Origin: Candidatus Taylorbacteria bacterium RIFCSPHIGHO2_02_FULL_44_12
Lineage (GTDB): Bacteria; Patescibacteriota; Minisyncoccia; Phycocordibacterales; PALSA-1337
Direction: 5' to 3'
NCBI GenBank assembly: GCA_001822575.1
Contig: MHRM01000010.1
Coordinates: 1 to 5,419 of the forward strand
Length of the DNA stretch: 5,419 bases
Part shown: piece by piece, positions 5,327-5,419 of the stretch
Layout of the letters: the number at the start of each line of letters is the position of its first letter
How positions within the stretch are numbered: position 1 is the first letter of the stretch
Notes under the pieces: model-generated
Told to the model about the DNA's origin: nothing
What the model saw: the letters and a program-made list of their open reading frames with translations, nothing else
Database searches by the model: none
Made by a program: the position numbers and the translations under genes

Positions 5327-5335
5327 ATTGTAACA
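5327..5335 (-). promoter_or_regulatory. Extended -10 promoter of the small minus-strand gene
   Basis: On the minus strand TGT-TACAAT is an extended -10 with five of six matches. Transcription would begin near 5320. It overlaps the left arm of the inverted repeat at 5329-5354, so a protein bound there would block it. Confidence 0.55.
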
Positions 5336-5356
5336 TGACTATGAATATGTTACATT
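5328..5356 (+). promoter_or_regulatory. Possible divergent promoter of tRNA-Asn
   Basis: TTGTAA (5328-5333, four of six) and TACATT (5351-5356, four of six, preceded by TGT) are 17 bases apart and would start transcription at about 5363, some 20 bases before the tRNA. A rival is TTGGCG at 5356-5361 with TATATT at 5379-5384, also 17 apart, but it would start inside the tRNA. Confidence 0.35.
5329..5354. repeat. Perfect 8-bp inverted repeat in a divergent promoter region
   Basis: TGTAACAT (5329-5336) and ATGTTACA (5347-5354) are exact inverted copies, 10 bases apart, with centres 18 bases apart. The arms overlap the -10 of the minus-strand gene and a -10-like element facing tRNA-Asn. It could be an operator for a dimeric regulator or simply two back-to-back -10 elements of like sequence. 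Confidence 0.6.
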
Positions 5357-5383
5357 TGGCGATGTTAGACTTTGAAAATATAT

Positions 5384-5419
5384 TCCGGAGTAGCTCAGCG
5401 GTAGAGCAATCGCCTGTTA
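5384..5419 (+). tRNA. tRNA-Asn (anticodon GTT), 3' part cut by window edge
   Basis: The visible 36 bases are a 5' acceptor strand TCCGGAG, a D arm with GCTC and GAGC around AGCGGTA, and the anticodon stem ATCGC followed by loop bases CTGTTA. The anticodon read is GTT, decoding asparagine. The rest of the anticodon stem, T arm and 3' end lie beyond the window. Confidence 0.9.

Noticed and set aside
1..5419. CRISPR array, insertion sequence ends or tandem repeats
   Set aside because: No regularly spaced repeats, no terminal inverted repeats flanking a transposase, and no tandem array were seen on either strand.

Overview
The window most resembles a chromosomal segment of an ultra-small, reduced-genome bacterium of the Candidatus Patescibacteria (CPR, Parcubacteria-like) type. 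This rests on protein style rather than any marker gene: a pseudopilin with a G|FTLIEV cleavage site and an ARDSQR motif after the helix, a membrane-anchored thermonuclease with a Cys pair, a serine recombinase with a KAPYGY hinge segment, AT-leaning sequence, and sparse Shine-Dalgarno sites. The assignment is an inference; there is no rRNA or ribosomal protein gene here to settle it.

Left part (1-1400): a large serine recombinase on the minus strand fills 1-1280 and runs off the left edge, so its C-terminal end is missing. It starts 119 bases from the 3' end of a tRNA-Glu gene that reads toward it. The gap holds two compact inverted repeats. A serine integrase with its 5' end beside a tRNA gene and dyad elements suggests one end of an integrated element lying to the left, but no second attachment site is visible, so the boundary is unproven.

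Middle (1400-3310): tRNA-Glu (minus) and tRNA-Ser (plus) are divergent. After tRNA-Ser comes a strong extended -10 promoter and a three-gene plus-strand run: a SocA/Panacea (DUF4065) antitoxin-type protein, an unrecognised 128-residue protein whose position and C-terminal pattern suggest a RelE-like toxin, and 13 bases later a membrane-anchored staphylococcal-nuclease homologue. The first two look like a toxin-antitoxin pair. The nuclease has all the catalytic residues of the family and probably faces outside the cell.

Right part (3311-5419): a type IV pseudopilin and an S11 (D,D-carboxypeptidase-like) serine peptidase lie in tandem on the plus strand, both envelope proteins. Convergent to them is a small unknown minus-strand gene with its own promoter, ribosome binding site and terminator. 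Its promoter overlaps a perfect 8-bp inverted repeat shared with a possible divergent promoter for a tRNA-Asn gene that is cut by the right edge.

Several genes here (recombinase, SocA-like protein, peptidase) have a -10 element only about 6 to 14 bases from the start codon and no Shine-Dalgarno site, which would fit leaderless mRNAs. Two others, the putative toxin and the small minus-strand gene, have clear Shine-Dalgarno sites.
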